Notes: a model not told the origin generated them from the sequence alone. 64,000 nt of DNA from Lepidonotus clava (GCA_936440205.1 OW387147.1:29289629-29353628), one strand, 5' to 3'. Shown: positions 1 through 12,200, numbered from the stretch's first letter. Made by a program: numbers and translations.

Positions 1-198
1 ATCATAAGCATTTTGATTCTAAACACCTTGAGGACCTAAACACTTCATGGTTAAACAGCTAAACATCACACATTTCTAAACACTTAACCCTAAACACCGA
101 TAATTCTAAACATGTTTAGGGAAATAAAGTGTTCCAAAACTGGATGCACCGAAGTGTTTAGGCAAATGTTTAGGTTCTAAACACTTGTTTTAACAGTG
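1..198. mobile_element. right end of a TA-flanked MITE rich in CTAAACACTT motifs
   Basis: The stretch is packed with direct and inverted copies of CTAAACACTT/AAGTGTTTAG. It ends in TTTTAACAGTG followed by TA, which looks like the terminus of a TA-inserting non-autonomous DNA element. The left end lies outside the window, so the family is not assignable. Confidence 0.5.
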
Positions 199-200
199 TA

Positions 201-710
201 GGTCGATTAAGAGCAGGAAAAGAACGATCCAAGGTACGGAAAATCAGAAATGGGCTACCACACATCTCACGGCGGAATGCTTCCGTATGACGTTTGCGCC
301 CAAAGGCATCACCTTTTCTGTAAGGAGGTCAATGAATTTATATGGAAAAGTGTAAGATTATGAAAGCGCTGTTTGAAGCTGAAGCTATTTTGGACAAAGG
401 AAAAATGTCAGAACTCTGGTATTGCTTCTATAAGATAGTCAGATTTTCATCGGAGAGCATCAAACCAACCATTCAAGGATACCAAGGCATAAATTGATGA
501 CTATAATTATATCCTCATTGCTATTGCATTTTATCCATCGTTAACTTAGTAGAGTATTTTACAGTAGAAAATTGTTGACCTCAAAATGATCTAAACATAT
601 TATTATTATTTCAGGAAACTGAATAGAGGTCTTATAGATGATTTGTAACATTCAAACGACTCAAACTCCGTTTTTTTTACGAGAAGTAAATAAAACACAT
701 GAAGGTCATA
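201..710. other. intergenic, nothing recognised
   Basis: AT-rich DNA without a convincing reading frame, RNA gene or repeat that I can name. Confidence 0.5.
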
Positions 711-913
711 GGGGATGTTTCACAGGGATCGTAACTCTAAGATTGTACTTTTATTTAGGATATTTGACTTTTTCATAATTGCGTTTCAGACTTATGAACT
801 TAAATTCCTGTTGTGAACTATAGTATTCAGATTTAAAGTTATTGACTTCTAGAAATATCTTAAATTGAGATGTTAGAAACGCATTTATAATTGTCCAGGG
901 TGAAACTTACCCC
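711..913. mobile_element. ~200 bp MITE, GGGG...TTTCAC termini, 3-bp target duplication
   Basis: The left end GGGGATGTTTCACAGG mirrors the right end CCTGGGTGAAACTTACCCC-type sequence, and the element is flanked by ATA on both sides. A second member with the same termini is at 62985-63187, and similar ends occur in the loop of the foldback at 21.5-21.95 kb. A 3-bp duplication is compatible with PIF/Harbinger-type elements, but the superfamily is inference. Confidence 0.6.
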
Positions 914-1026
914 ATATAGTGTATAAATGATATTTAGGATGAGGATCCCTACACCTAAGGCGCAATTTGTATTTCATGCTCTACTTATGTAATTAAGTTG
1001 TGTAGCAATACCTACAGCAATTTATT

Positions 1027-1165
1027 TATTTCAAAGAGGCGTGACGTCAACGTCATCGCCCCAGTTGCTATCGCTACAGAGATTTGTTGTATGGTCACTA
1101 TATAAATCGCCAGGCCAAAGCCGTTGGTCATTTGTGTTCCATCCACCACACTGACCACATCGCAG
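1027..1165 (+). repeat. TATA-bearing dispersed repeat, copy 1
   Basis: This segment aligns by eye with 47015-47150. Both share TTGTTG, then GG(T/C)CACTATA(T/A)AAATCGCC, then a CCAA...TCA(T/G)TTGT tail. It carries a TATA-like core and, upstream, TGACGTCA at about 1031. It could be the promoter end of a retroelement or a SINE-like unit; no coding part is attached. Confidence 0.45.
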
Positions 1166-1429
1166 CAGAATTTTAAACTTTAGAGTTGATGTATGCAGGA
1201 AGGATTGAAATAAATGTTATTGACTAATGTCCAAATGAAATTACCTGTTGTTATCTTGTTGTTAATCCACTCTATCAATTCAGCCGCGAAGTAAATAAAT
1301 TAATTTACTGCAACTTGTAACAATTCACTTAGTTGTGTCACACTCTTGATTAGATGTGTTTTAACGTGAAGGTAAAGTTAAGATCTAACAACAATCCACA
1401 CCCGTCATTGTGATACTCAATCACAAAAC

Positions 1430-1520
1430 AACCCCCCCCCCCCAAAAAAAAAAAAAAAAAAAAAAAGAAAGAAAGAAAAGGAAAAAGGAAAAAAAAGAAA
1501 AGAAAAGAAGATGTTTTGGT
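1430..1520. repeat. poly-C/poly-A low-complexity tract
   Basis: A C-run is followed by an A-run and AAAG/AAAAG repeats. The minus-strand phenylalanine-rich reading frame across it is a composition artefact. Confidence 0.9.
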
Positions 1521-1808
1521 GAAATTAAAGTGACACACAGGGAACTTTTTCACTCACAACGTGTTACACCTCGGTAAACAGGGAGCCTGGCAGGTGATGG
1601 TACCGGAGACACAGACCGACTGCCTCCACCCCCACCGGTTACCTGTTGGCTCACCTGTTGGCTCACCTGTTGGCCTCCTGTGGGCCTCTGCTCCTGCCAG
1701 AACTCCCTGCCAACATGGACCTAGCCCTCACCGTCATGAGGCCCCATGTGTCAGTGACACATGGCTGGGTGACCACCTGCCCCTGACCGGTCACCTCAGG
1801 GTGGTCAG

Positions 1809-1816
1809 TATATATA
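1809..1816 (+). promoter_or_regulatory. TATA box of gene A
   Basis: TATATATA followed by GGGG lies 52 bases before the gene A start codon. A transcription start about 30 bases downstream would give a 5' UTR of about 30 bases. The sequence before it (1561-1800) is GC-richer than its surroundings and contains a threefold GTTGGCTCACCT repeat near 1643-1675. Confidence 0.6.
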
Positions 1817-1867
1817 GGGGACATGTCTCAGTTTAATGATGTAGATTAACTGCTATTAGATATCAAG

Positions 1868-1964
1868 ATGGACATCCTCCTGGTACTGACCACCCTCCTG
1901 GGTGTGGCCCTGGCCTCTAAGGAGATGGTGGTTGAAGATTACAGCCCAGACGCTCCAGTGGACA
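1868..1964 (+). CDS. gene A exon 1 (signal peptide)
   Basis: ATG opens 32 codons and one base before GTGAGT. It encodes the signal peptide and the acidic stretch KEMVVEDYSPDAPVD. VVEDYS also occurs at the end of the gene B FTP domain, probably by chance. Confidence 0.85.
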
Positions 1965-1993
1965 GTGAGTTATCATATATATTATGTATATAT

Positions 1994-2024
<31 letters not shown>

Positions 2025-3555
2025 TGTGACTCTTTTAACTGTTATTCCGTTATATTCATCAGTGTTACCACTCATTTTCAGAACATTACAGAATTACATA
2101 GATACAGAGCTGTAATGAGTTAAAGATTTACAAAACTCGGTCATAATGATAAAAATCACATACAAGGCATAGGATCATTATTATTGTGTGTCACACTAGT
2201 TTGGCAGCTAGAATGCTTCTGTCCTAGTGTATGGGATCTTGATAAACATAATACTTCCCTTTGACATTTGATTTTAACCCATATTTACACAGGTTCAACT
2301 TTAGTTAAATCAAGGTACTTCTTAAGCATAGTTCCTGTGTAAATCTGACTCTTCATATATATAATTATTTCACATTTGTTTTGCTAGGAACTATATTGCA
2401 TTTGCTGTGCATGATGATGTTTGTGATATCAGTTTTAATGAAGGTGTAATATAAAATAATATCCACGATGAATAGAGTTACACATTTTACAATCAAATTG
2501 AGGAAAGATGATTTATTTTCTACTTAAAGGGCTTCCCAAATATAGATTATATCAATATGCGTAGAAATAAGGGTTTACTCTATATTACTTACATCCATCA
2601 CCAATGGAAATTAATTATAACTATCTTCAAACTTCTTACGATCCCCTCTCAGAGTGCACGCTTCTCGGCCAATTCTTACTCCACCCCACCAACCGGTGCC
2701 AGTACATCCGCTGCACCTATGGCCCCGAACCCTGGAGGGACGAATACGGCAACTTCAAGTTCTACGGCGTGGTCCGCAACTGTCCTATTGGAACTGCCGT
2801 AAGCAGGCACCTCTACGGCCACGGCCACGGCAGCGGCTACGGCAACAGGCACGGCTACGGTCAAGGCTATGGGCAGGGTTATGGTTATGGCACGGGTCAT
2901 GGTTATGGTCCTGACAACTACGGGCAAGATGGGTATGGTGTAGGGGATAGTCAGAAGTATGGCTATGGGCAGAACTACGGCGACGATTACGGCCACCACC
3001 GCTACGGTCACAGCTACGGCCACGACCAGGGAGCCACCATCCTGGACGTGACCCGACTCTGTGTCGACCCTGTCAACTACTACAGGCATGATAATGACTG
3101 CAAGGGTAAACAGATTGATTTTTTCCTTCATTTTTTCAGGTTATTGATATAGATAGAAGGGTATTAGATAATTAGAATGCACGTCAATCCTATACTAATT
3201 AAAAGCAATATGAAGTCGTTCAACCCAAGACCATGTTCCATGATCCCATGTAACCCTAGAGGGATCTTATACACACAACACATCGTTTACATCAATTATA
3301 TATAATCATGAGGATCAGGACTTTAATACATGTACTGGTTAATTACAGTATCAGAATATAGGTTTGCACAATGTGATCCAATGTGGGGCAGTATTTTAAA
3401 TCATAATAATTTTGTTTTTCACTACATGCACCTTAATTTCTTTTCTTTTAGTTGAAGATAGCCCCAACGATTACGGGCATGGCCACAACGATGATCGTCG
3501 CGATCCTCACCCTTCCCGTGGCCGGTATGGTTACACCAGTACTCATGGATGGTAA
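1868..3555 (+). CDS. gene A: secreted chitin-binding-like protein with Gly-Tyr-His-rich insert (3 exons)
   Basis: Joining 1868-1964, 2653-3105 and 3452-3555 gives 217 residues with both introns in phase 1 and GT-AG boundaries. Residues 1-16 are a signal peptide (MDILLVLTTLLGVALA). Six cysteines follow at 34, 48, 53, 76, 169 and 182, with motifs GQFLLHPTNRCQYIRC and NCPIGTAV. This is the layout of a peritrophin-A/CBM14 chitin-binding domain, except that the usual 10-14 residue loop between cysteines 4 and 5 is replaced by about 75 residues of GYG, GHG and YGQ repeats. Spacing C2-C3 is four residues, one short of usual. The C-terminus (184-217) is again His/Tyr/Gly rich and ends in THGW. Extracellular matrix, cuticle, shell or mucus function is inference. 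There is a TATA box upstream and an AATAAA at 3790. Start chosen because it opens the only signal peptide. Confidence 0.85.
1991..2024. repeat. (TTTA)n microsatellite
   Basis: About eight TTTA units in gene A intron 1. The rest of the intron (2025-2652) shows nothing else recognisable. Confidence 0.95.
2653..3105 (+). CDS. gene A exon 2 (six-Cys domain with GYG-rich insert)
   Basis: Acceptor CTCTCAG at 2646-2652, donor G|GTAAAC at 3106. The exon carries all six cysteines. The insert (about residues 87-159) is biased to Gly, Tyr and His with Asp/Gln, and the codons alternate TAC/TAT and GGC/GGT, so the repeats are not a fresh nucleotide-level expansion. Confidence 0.85.
3452..3555 (+). CDS. 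gene A exon 3 (His/Tyr/Gly-rich C-terminus)
   Basis: Acceptor TTCTTTTAG, phase 1 continuation to a TAA stop at 3553-3555. It encodes 34 residues rich in His, Asp, Arg and Gly-Tyr. Confidence 0.8.
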
Positions 3556-3789
3556 CATCATTCAAGGAATATGTTTAGATTTCGGAGGACACAGTCCTCA
3601 CTTTTGAAAGCCATCATGATTACCCTCTTGTGTGAAATCTACTTTCAAGAAACATGTTCGTAATCATAAATGCCCTAACCGTGCATTCTAAAATAATTTT
3701 GAATATAGCAGTAAGATAATAATTGTAAAATTTACATGTTGCATAATCAAACAAATCGTCATAATACTTTTTAAACTTGCTATTCTGAC

Positions 3790-3795
3790 AATAAA
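3790..3795 (+). terminator. polyadenylation signal candidate for gene A
   Basis: AATAAA lies 235 bases after the gene A stop. No competing signal lies closer. Confidence 0.5.
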
Positions 3796-3799
3796 ATTG

Positions 3800-4747
3800 T
3801 ACACCAGCAAGCATGCTGTATGTGTTTATATACATGATGATATACTTGAAAACAACACCGGTGTAAATGAAAGGTCATGTATTTTTCTTTAGAATATTAG
3901 TTGTTTTCATGCCATGGGCACGCCAGTGATTACCTGCAACCACGATGTAAATAGGCCTTGACTTTTCTAATGTCATTATTAAAAACAGCATCAAAATCGG
4001 ATAAGCGGTCAATACTGGTCTTATTAAAGGGGAAAGATTTCTGAAAGTCCCAAAAATTACCAAAAACACGTACCAGCAACAATGAGATACGTCACCAACA
4101 TATCAATGGTCAAGATTCAACTTACTGTACCTAGTTCCCTAGCAAGTTTTAGATATGAAGTAGTATATTTACCAATATTGCTGTCTAGGTACAGCCTGTT
4201 GCTATTAAAACTAAATATCAAGATATATGGTTGCTAGGCAAAGAGGACACATTGATTAATATAAGTTAGGCTCCACACCAACAAGGTAATTTTAACCAAG
4301 TGGTCAGCATCGAAATGGGCACATTCAATAGTACAGGATTTCGAAAAGTGGTTTAAGTCCCCACAAAAGGGGAGGGGTCAGGACCCCCTGGACGCCCTCC
4401 CCTGGATCCGTCCCTGCTTTTGTACCACAATAATAAGCTGATTGTATCACTGAGCCTAGTGGTATGGAGCTTCAGTGTGGAAGGATTTGGTTATTCTGAT
4501 AAAATAAATTTTGTTTAAATAGCTGGTTACCATGAAAATATTCAATCAAAGAAATGGTTCCAAGGGTAAAATAACACAATAGGTATTATAAGTTTTCTGT
4601 AGTGCAAACGCATGGCTATACTATTTCTCCAGAGTTTGGTGATTACATGATAGATAATTTGGTAAATCACACTAAATCTGACACAGCACAGTAATGAATG
4701 AAACATTAACATCACTACCCCCTCACAGATAGGGTATATCAATTTTA
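3800..4747. other. intergenic, mostly unrecognised
   Basis: AT-rich. A G/C-rich patch at about 4369-4420 (GGGGAGGGGTCAGGACCCC) resembles the GGGG/CCCC-bordered ends of degraded repeats seen near 26925 and 28370. Confidence 0.4.
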
Positions 4748-5044
4748 AAACCCCATACCCACTAAGAGACTCTAGCGGCGAAGGGCGACAGGCAACTGGG
4801 AGAATCATCATCGTCTTCGCTGGGCAATTGCAATATTAAGCAAATTTTATATTCTACTGGCGGGTTTACTGGCAATATTAATGGTAATATCCTGCGCCAA
4901 TGCGCCCATCGCCCAGACACCACACCATACCAACAATGGAGTCACCTGGTGATCCACTGATAACCCAGTCACCCGGCGACTTTATAAATCTCCCAGTGGC
5001 CCAGCGCCCGTCGCCGCTAGATTCACTTAGTGGGTATAGGGCTT
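4748..5044. mobile_element. ~300 bp MITE with long terminal inverted repeats (CCATACCCACTAAG type)
   Basis: The left end (CCCCATACCCACTAAG, then TCTAGCGGCGA, then ACTGGGAGA) is mirrored at 4990-5044 over about 60 bases. The termini resemble the MITE at 61359-61586 (CCCCATACCCACAAGGCGA). The target duplication is not clear. The internal TTTATAAATC is TATA-like. Confidence 0.7.
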
Positions 5045-5178
5045 TCGTACTGTTTCATAGGGTTTAAATGTCTCAAGGAGTAATATTGTTAACTACTTGA
5101 ACCTCTAGTACAATATACCATAATATAGTACCCATCCATATCCACTATGTATGATAAATGAAATACTTGTTTTATCGG

Positions 5179-6110
5179 TTGGGGGCTAATTGGCAAATTG
5201 GCGATAATTCACTGAGGCGAGACCGGGGCCTCACCCCAATTAAGTACATGTGCACACCTGGACAAAGGCCCTGCCACTGGCCGCACCTGGTCAATCAGAA
5301 CTCAGAGATCACCGGCACCGGACCTATATCAGGGAGCAGCATTGCTATTCAGTGTAGCTATTGTGCGAGCATGGCTATTTTCAACACAGCCTGGCTGTTT
5401 TCCCTGTTATTAACACAGCATATATTTTACCTCTGGATTTAACACAGCCAAGCTGTGTCGCTGAAATATACTCTCTGCACACTGAACCTCTGAATGTCTC
5501 TGCAACTCTGAACAATCTCTGAATAGGCCCCATGCTGCCTCGCCCACAGTGCCCATGGCAGTTACCAGCCCTGGGACCTACGGTTTGGCTCTTTGTGTGG
5601 GCTCAACTCTGGACCGCCACTACCCCTTTATGGGTACCATGCACCCTACCACTTCCAGTTGCAACCTGTTGTCTCTAGGAGGATCCTGCCCGGGTCCGAC
5701 CACACCGCCCTGGGCCTCCTACCTGGGCGTCCTACCACTGCCAGAGGTACGACCTTGCCGCGCTGGGCGTCCTACCACTGCCGGGGGTCTGACCCCGTCA
5801 CCCTGGGCCTCCTACCACTGCCACCACCGCCGGGAGATGTCTGCTGCCGCCGACCTGGGCCCACTGCGGCCGCCGGGGGTCCGACCCCACATTGGCGTCC
5901 TGCCATGCTATGATCTGCCTCTGCAACTCGGTAACAAGGACATTGTCCCATTTTTTGGCTCCTAAACCTCGTTACAAAGACATTATGTTTTCATCTTACA
6001 CTGACCACTGATCACTGACTTTAACCAACTCAGAATTCATATTTTATGTCCTGTTTTGTTTTTATAAAATCTTGTATGTGCCAATTGTTGTCGAGCCTCT
6101 TTTGTTAATT
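5179..6110. repeat. ~1 kb dispersed C-rich repeat, copy 1
   Basis: It begins TTGGGGGCTAATTGGCAAAT and ends GTCGAGCCTCTTTTGTTAATT. The first ~180 and last ~160 bases match copies at 37736-38769 and 38767-39139; the middle is a C-rich run of CTGGGCCTCCTACC-like repeats. Defined ends without coding capacity suit a long terminal repeat or another non-autonomous retroelement, but this is not proven. The proline-rich reading frames across it are composition artefacts. Confidence 0.65.
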
Positions 6111-7428
6111 ATGAAAGAAACACCGCACACATCATTAAGGAAACTATGAACATCGTGAGTGATGAGAAACTTTGTTCTGAGACACTAATAAAGGGACGAC
6201 AACATCTATTGATCGAAAAGCATTGTTTCAATATGGGTCAAATAAAAAGAAAAATACGTTTTACAAAAAAGCATGATGCGCTAACTTTTGTGTGTGTAAT
6301 TATTTAAACAGGTTCTTTATTTAGTACAAGACAGCTTTTGAGTATCCCCGATACTCCGATAACAACCAATACCTGTCACCATTGCTTTTTGAGGTCTCTG
6401 TTGGTAGCGCCTACCTTTAGCATTGAGAACCACGATGTGTCCCACTTTCAAGATTGCCAACATGAAACAAAAAATCCCTAAATAATTCTTTTATTTTATT
6501 CATTATCATTTTCCCTCATATTTTGACTGAGAACAAGTCCCTTTAGCACCACCTTAATCGGTACCTGCCATCGACCTGTACAGTTAAAAAACAACGCAAT
6601 GATAATGGCAAAATGTGTTCTGGTTTATTGCCAGGGTGCTTCCTGTCAAGTGTAGCCCATCCCACCACTGTATACACCCCCAAGCCGCAGTAATGGCAGC
6701 AGGACTACAGCATTTTTCCCTCTTTTTATTCATCAAATAGCTAGCGTAACTTAAGGTAGCTCTTTTCCTAGACTGTTAGTGTTATTGAGTGTTTCTCATT
6801 TTAATATAATTATTCACTTTGATACTTTCAATTCAAATATGGATTCTTATTATATCTATGGAAATAACCTAAAAAGTTGCAAATGGATTCTGAGCCACCA
6901 GGGAATCTCTACAAAAGGCCCCAGGATGTTTCTCTCCTTTCTTCCAGATGATAACAAATTATTTATAGAGATCCTTTTAATAAAACGGTCAAGTTATACT
7001 TAAGTAGTGTCCGGATATATCGAGGGTGCACAATTACTTACAAGTACACGTACTAAAGAAATACATTCCGTCTACTTTAGTTTAAGATTTGATATATTGC
7101 TTGAGGAGCCACAGACTTAAAGCTCATCCAAAAAGAAATGTTTTAAATTTCAGTTATCCTTCTATGATATATCTATCAATGCCTATTTTGAAGTCTCACA
7201 TGGTGACATTTCTTCACAAAGTCTTCTAAAAGAACTAACCAGGTCTACCTTCCAAATGCGAAGCCAGTCTCACATCTGTGGTGTAAATATGGTGGACTTG
7301 TGAATTTTCAAAAATGACCCTGATCACGAGATAGGTAGGCCTTATATGCATCCCCTGATGGCACAGCCTATTGTTTACATCCACCTTCGCACAGAGAGTT
7401 ATGCACGTCCAACCAAACCCTACCCATA
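6111..7428. other. intergenic, nothing recognised
   Basis: AT-rich sequence without a supported gene or a repeat I can define. Confidence 0.4.
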
Positions 7429-8060
7429 CACTGAAAATCTGAATGGTCCTAAACTCGTAAAATACCGTTTAACCTCGTCAAGCCACTTTTGGGGGTTTTG
7501 ACAAGTTTTCAATTGCTTCCGTGTCAAATTTCCAAGTCATTCTCATTTTGAGGAATTATTCAAAAGAAATCCAGCATTAAAAACCAATATAACTACCAAA
7601 GATCCAAATAAAAAGTTATCTATTCTGTTCAAATAGCTCTATTTGTAAATATTAATAATCATCAGTAAAACGTTCATTAGAAGACCTTTTTTGTATGTAG
7701 GAAAGGTTGAAGAATAGGTTAGAGTGTGACATTGCAAATAATGAATGCAGATGGGAATTCCACGTTTTTATTTGGAATCTCCCGCACCAATGATTTGTGC
7801 GACTTACAATTAGATCAGGGGAGGTTAGGATATATAGGTTAGGGACCTGTAAGTGATGGACAGCAAGTGGCAAGTGAGTTACTTTAATGATTGGTCTTCA
7901 AGTATATGACAAGTTTTAGACAAGTTAGCACATTTTCGATGAGTTTTTGACAAGTTTTTAATGAGGCAGTTATTCCAAACTTGTTGATTTTGCCATCATC
8001 ACTTTGACTAGGATAAACTCGTCAATTTTACAACTATATGATAAGTCAGGGTTTTCAGTG
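7429..8060. mobile_element. TA-flanked MITE with CACTGAAAA termini
   Basis: CACTGAAAA at the left and TTTTCAGTG at the right are each bordered by TA. The interior repeats GACAAGTTTT and AACTCGT motifs in both orientations. Non-autonomous; a TA duplication suggests Tc1/mariner-like mobilisation (inference). Confidence 0.7.
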
Positions 8061-8062
8061 TA

Positions 8063-9189
8063 TCCATACTCTACGTCAGAATGTAGGGTAAACAAAAATC
8101 GTTTTTGTGTCTCCTTTAAGGTGTATACGTAGTGACCACCTGACCATTAACATTCATGGAAGTGAACATAATTTATCCGAATGCCTTTTTGGGAGATCAA
8201 TAATGTTTTAACTCCACTGGCATTTGGCATTAAAAACATCTGTTAAAAGTTGTATGCACACATCCCTTTCTACTGGTTCTTTTTCAAGTTTAAATATCAT
8301 GTTACTAGAAAGAATACAGAAACACCACAAGAGAAGCCCAGGGTTCCTCTCCACCATATATCCATTTCTTCGAAGTATTTAATTTGACTACCAACATAAA
8401 ATGGAATTATATGCGGTAATGAGGCCGATAGAAGATGTGGGGCTAAATACAATGTGGTTGACGCACACGGAGAGTCAGTCAGGGATGTCTCTCCCAGGTA
8501 ATACTATTATACACCGGGAAGACTATTGTCAGAGTCCATCATACGTCTGGTGTTATATTACAGTCTAGAGCCCACATTGTGAGCTAAAGTTTTTGATCCT
8601 CTTTCGATTTTTAAAATTTTTAACTTCACTATTAGCTTCCTGCTACTACATTTTGAAAAGTACCTTGAACTTATTACATCCCTTGATTTCAAAAGAGTAA
8701 TTTAACGATTATTTATATAGGCCTACATACCGTTGTCATAATAGTCCAATTTTATTTCTACCAAGTCAACCATTTAAATTTCCAGCGAAGAAATAGATCA
8801 CTTCTTTTAAATGATAAGATTTTTGTAAATAGAGAACGTTATTTGATACAGGGGTATTTCTGAGAATACATTTGATTCCGAAACAAACAATCATTATTGA
8901 TATAAATCTATATATTCTAATTTTAAAATCCCCTGCCCTTCACTATTATCATTCCCACTAGAGATCACCCAATCGACGTTATAGTATGACGTGATGCGTC
9001 GTGTTTACTGACCAAACCCTGTATGAATCATCGACATAGATATATTTCTTGTGATAATTTTTTTTATATTAGAATGCACACTGCCATCTTCACAGTCTAG
9101 TTGTGCCTGTTCTAGTTTCTGGGTCCATGTAGGTCGGCCCTCCCATAGGTGTGATACCCTGCTGGTCTCCCGGCCACTCCTCCACCAAC
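8063..9189. other. intergenic and presumed gene B promoter region
   Basis: No gene seen. A weak TATATT at 9065 and a GC-richer last 130 bases precede the gene B start; neither is a convincing core promoter. Confidence 0.35.
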
Positions 9190-9274
9190 ATGGCCCGACA
9201 CGGGAGCCCACTGAGATACCTGTACACCCTCCTCCTCACCTGGTCAGCCCTGGGAACCCTTATCATCTCAGCAC
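9190..9274 (+). CDS. gene B exon 1 (signal peptide)
   Basis: Context CCAACATGG. It encodes 28 residues with the hydrophobic run YTLLLTWSALGTLIISA and ends one base into a codon before GTAAGT. Length 85 bp, identical to the signal exon of gene C. Confidence 0.85.
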
Positions 9275-12200
9275 GTAAGTTACCTACATTCAGAGTGTTC
9301 AATTCTCTCAGGTGGACAGGTATCAGAGCCTGTCATTGTCTACAACACTTAACTACAAGCAATAACGCCCCAAAGAAGGGGTATGAAAAGTGTATTCAAC
9401 AGCCCCGGCTGGCTTGATATGTGTATAGCATGTTTCAAAAAAATTAACCTGAACAATTATTAGGTAATCTTTCTCGAAAGAACACCTCGGAAAAGTAAGG
9501 TTTTACGTTTGAGGTTCAGCATGTTTAAGATGATGACAGAGGCGCAGTCTTTTACTATTGGCAGAGGTTTTTAAATATTTGATGTACAGTATTGTTTTCT
9601 CGATGTGGAGGCCAGCACTGGGTCAGGGCGGGACATGGTTGGGTGACCACTGGGAAGGATCCAAACATGGTATTATACATGCACAGTGATGTTTGACTCT
9701 ACCATAGCCTATGTCTACCAAAATCAGAGGTTCAATGAAGCTAGAAAAAAAAAGAGCAAAAAAGTATGTACCCATTTCAAAGATCTGTTAGCAGAAGATA
9801 TTTGTAATTATGCATATCAATTTTCAGAATATCAAATATTATCAATCTATGGATTAACTACGCACATGTCAGTCTCAGGAAATCTGTGTATTGCCAAGTG
9901 ATAATTACATAAGGAGGAAGTTCACAGTATAAATAATCAGAGCGATTAGCATCAACTTTTCAGTAATGCCTCGCCACCTAGAAGGGTAACATAACACACG
10001 CTAAGTGGCCTAACAGTATAATATTATAGGTGTTAAGGTTAGACTACGGTGATGAGTAGCACATTTACTAAAACTGCCATATCTCAAGGGTCATTGATGC
10101 TATGCGAACATGTTATACACCATTTAAAAGCTCTGATTTTTCTCTATCTTATGATATATCGATCTGCATTCATGGATTTGAATTCGAGAAAATAATGATT
10201 AAAATTGCATTTTTTCACTTTTATTTTTTGAACCAAGATTTCTCACTTAATATTGTTTCTTTGGGTTTGAAACTTTGTAATATTGTCGATAACATTTGTT
10301 TGGAGGGAACTATGTCTCAGATTGTTGATTTAGGCCCTTGTTTTGATTTTGTGACAAAAAACGGGAAACTTGTTGTATTCTTTTGTCATTTTTTACAACT
10401 TCATTTTCTAGATTTCATAAAATTAAAACTAGACCCTGAATAAAAAATCTGAGACACAGTTCCCTCCATGAGACTAACATCTACATGCATAGGAAATCTT
10501 ATGAGTTTCCCTTCAATATTAACTGAGTTATTTCAATTCAAAAATACTAAGTGTTAAATCTGATTTTCACATTTCCGATCAATTTCTATTTCTATTCTGT
10601 CACCCATAATTATGAAATTCATACCATGAGACAGTCGATTTAAACTGGTATCTAATGATATATAGTAATATATTTAGATAAATAGGATCAAAATAACTAT
10701 GCCACTTTTTGCTAGACCAGTGAAGTGGTCCCTCATCACAGTAGTCTAACCTTAAGGATAGACAACACCTCTCAGCGGCGAATTTGCGGGACTCTCTTCA
10801 AATGGCCATATATTATTCATTACATATACCATAATCATAGGTTTTGTATCATCAAATAGATTTTGAATAGTCCTATCTACTGGTATAATTCATTTCACAA
10901 TATGTACAAGTATGTTTTTGCACTCATACTGGAAACTGAAAAAACTCATTTTTAACTTTTATTTTTTGAACAAGGATATCTCAGTTGGTACTGTACATAA
11001 AGACCTGAAATTTTTACAGCATATAGAGAACATTCATTTGGAGGGAAGCGTGTCTCAGAATTTTGATTTAGCTCTTAGTTTTTATTTTATCAAATCTAGA
11101 AAATAATGTTGAAAAAAATTGTAAATTTTTTCCCGTTTTTTGATGTAAAACAAGAACTAAGGCCTAAATAAAAAATCTGAGACACGCTTCCCTGCATATA
11201 GACGTTAATGATAAGCTCTAAAAATTATGTAACAAAATATTGAGTAATAGCTGAGATATCCATGTTCAAAAAATAAAAGTGAAAAAAACAGTTTTTGACC
11301 CATAATTCCTGTAATTTTAATGTTGTAATTATATACTTTATGTCAACAGATAGATAAAAATAGGGTCCATCGTTTGATATACAGTTCATAACTGTACCCT
11401 TAATAGAGAGAGTGCAATCTCAATAACAAAAAATGGTGCACCGAGAGGTGTTGTCTATCCTTAAACAGAGGATATAACTGTAAAAGGCATGTCCAGATCA
11501 AAGTGCACTAGTACTATCGTTAAGTAAGGGGATTCTAAGCTGTTACACTTTCTCTTTTGGAAAATATGTTTCCTTTGAATTCTATATAGAGTGAGCTTTA
11601 AAGGCAATCGCGCCATTATGGATCTGATACTGAGATTTTTTTTTTATCATTCCAAATAATAGAAATATAGGGTCACCATGCTTATCTTTACAGGAAGGCC
11701 CATTTTATATGAAAAAGTGAGGGATTTTGCAAAATATTTTCAACCTGTATTTGTTCCTTACCTATATATAATTCATAAAACTGTAAATCTGATACATTTA
11801 CCAGCATTCTCATTTCGAAAAGGAACATTTTACTTGCTCACTGTATGAAGATTGATGCATAATTAGTGTATTTCATTAGCTCTATTCAGGCAGGTAGCGC
11901 AGGGCTCACACTGTATTTAGAATTATGGGCAGGCTGTGGGGCTGTGGTGTGCATGAACAAATGGCGTGATTGCCCTTAAATAGATCTATAAATTCTTCTT
12001 TGAAACCCCTAATTATATCTCTCTGTAGATTATTATTTATGGCTAGTGTATGTGTAAAATGGGCTTTCAAAAGCATGCCTAGGGTCATACGGCCAATCAG
12101 TAATTCTTCTTTAAGTTTTGCTACGGTCCCTTAAGAACCATCGTGCATAATTATACAGACTTTTTCCTATCTGCATGCATGCTGGCGGTTACCGTACACA

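Noticed and set aside
2676-3131. 151-codon minus-strand frame rich in Val/Ala/Ile
   Set aside because: It is the antisense shadow of the GYG-rich gene A exon; the plus-strand gene has a signal peptide, splice sites and conserved cysteines.
5549-5965. Proline-rich open frames
   Set aside because: They cross the C-rich core of a dispersed repeat in several frames and are not conserved with the other copy's frame.
9600-9660. GGTTGGGTGACCACTGG resembling the 3' part of 5S rRNA
   Set aside because: Only one short block matches; no internal control region or full-length 5S. A similar block at 1762 suggests coincidence or a weak SINE trace.
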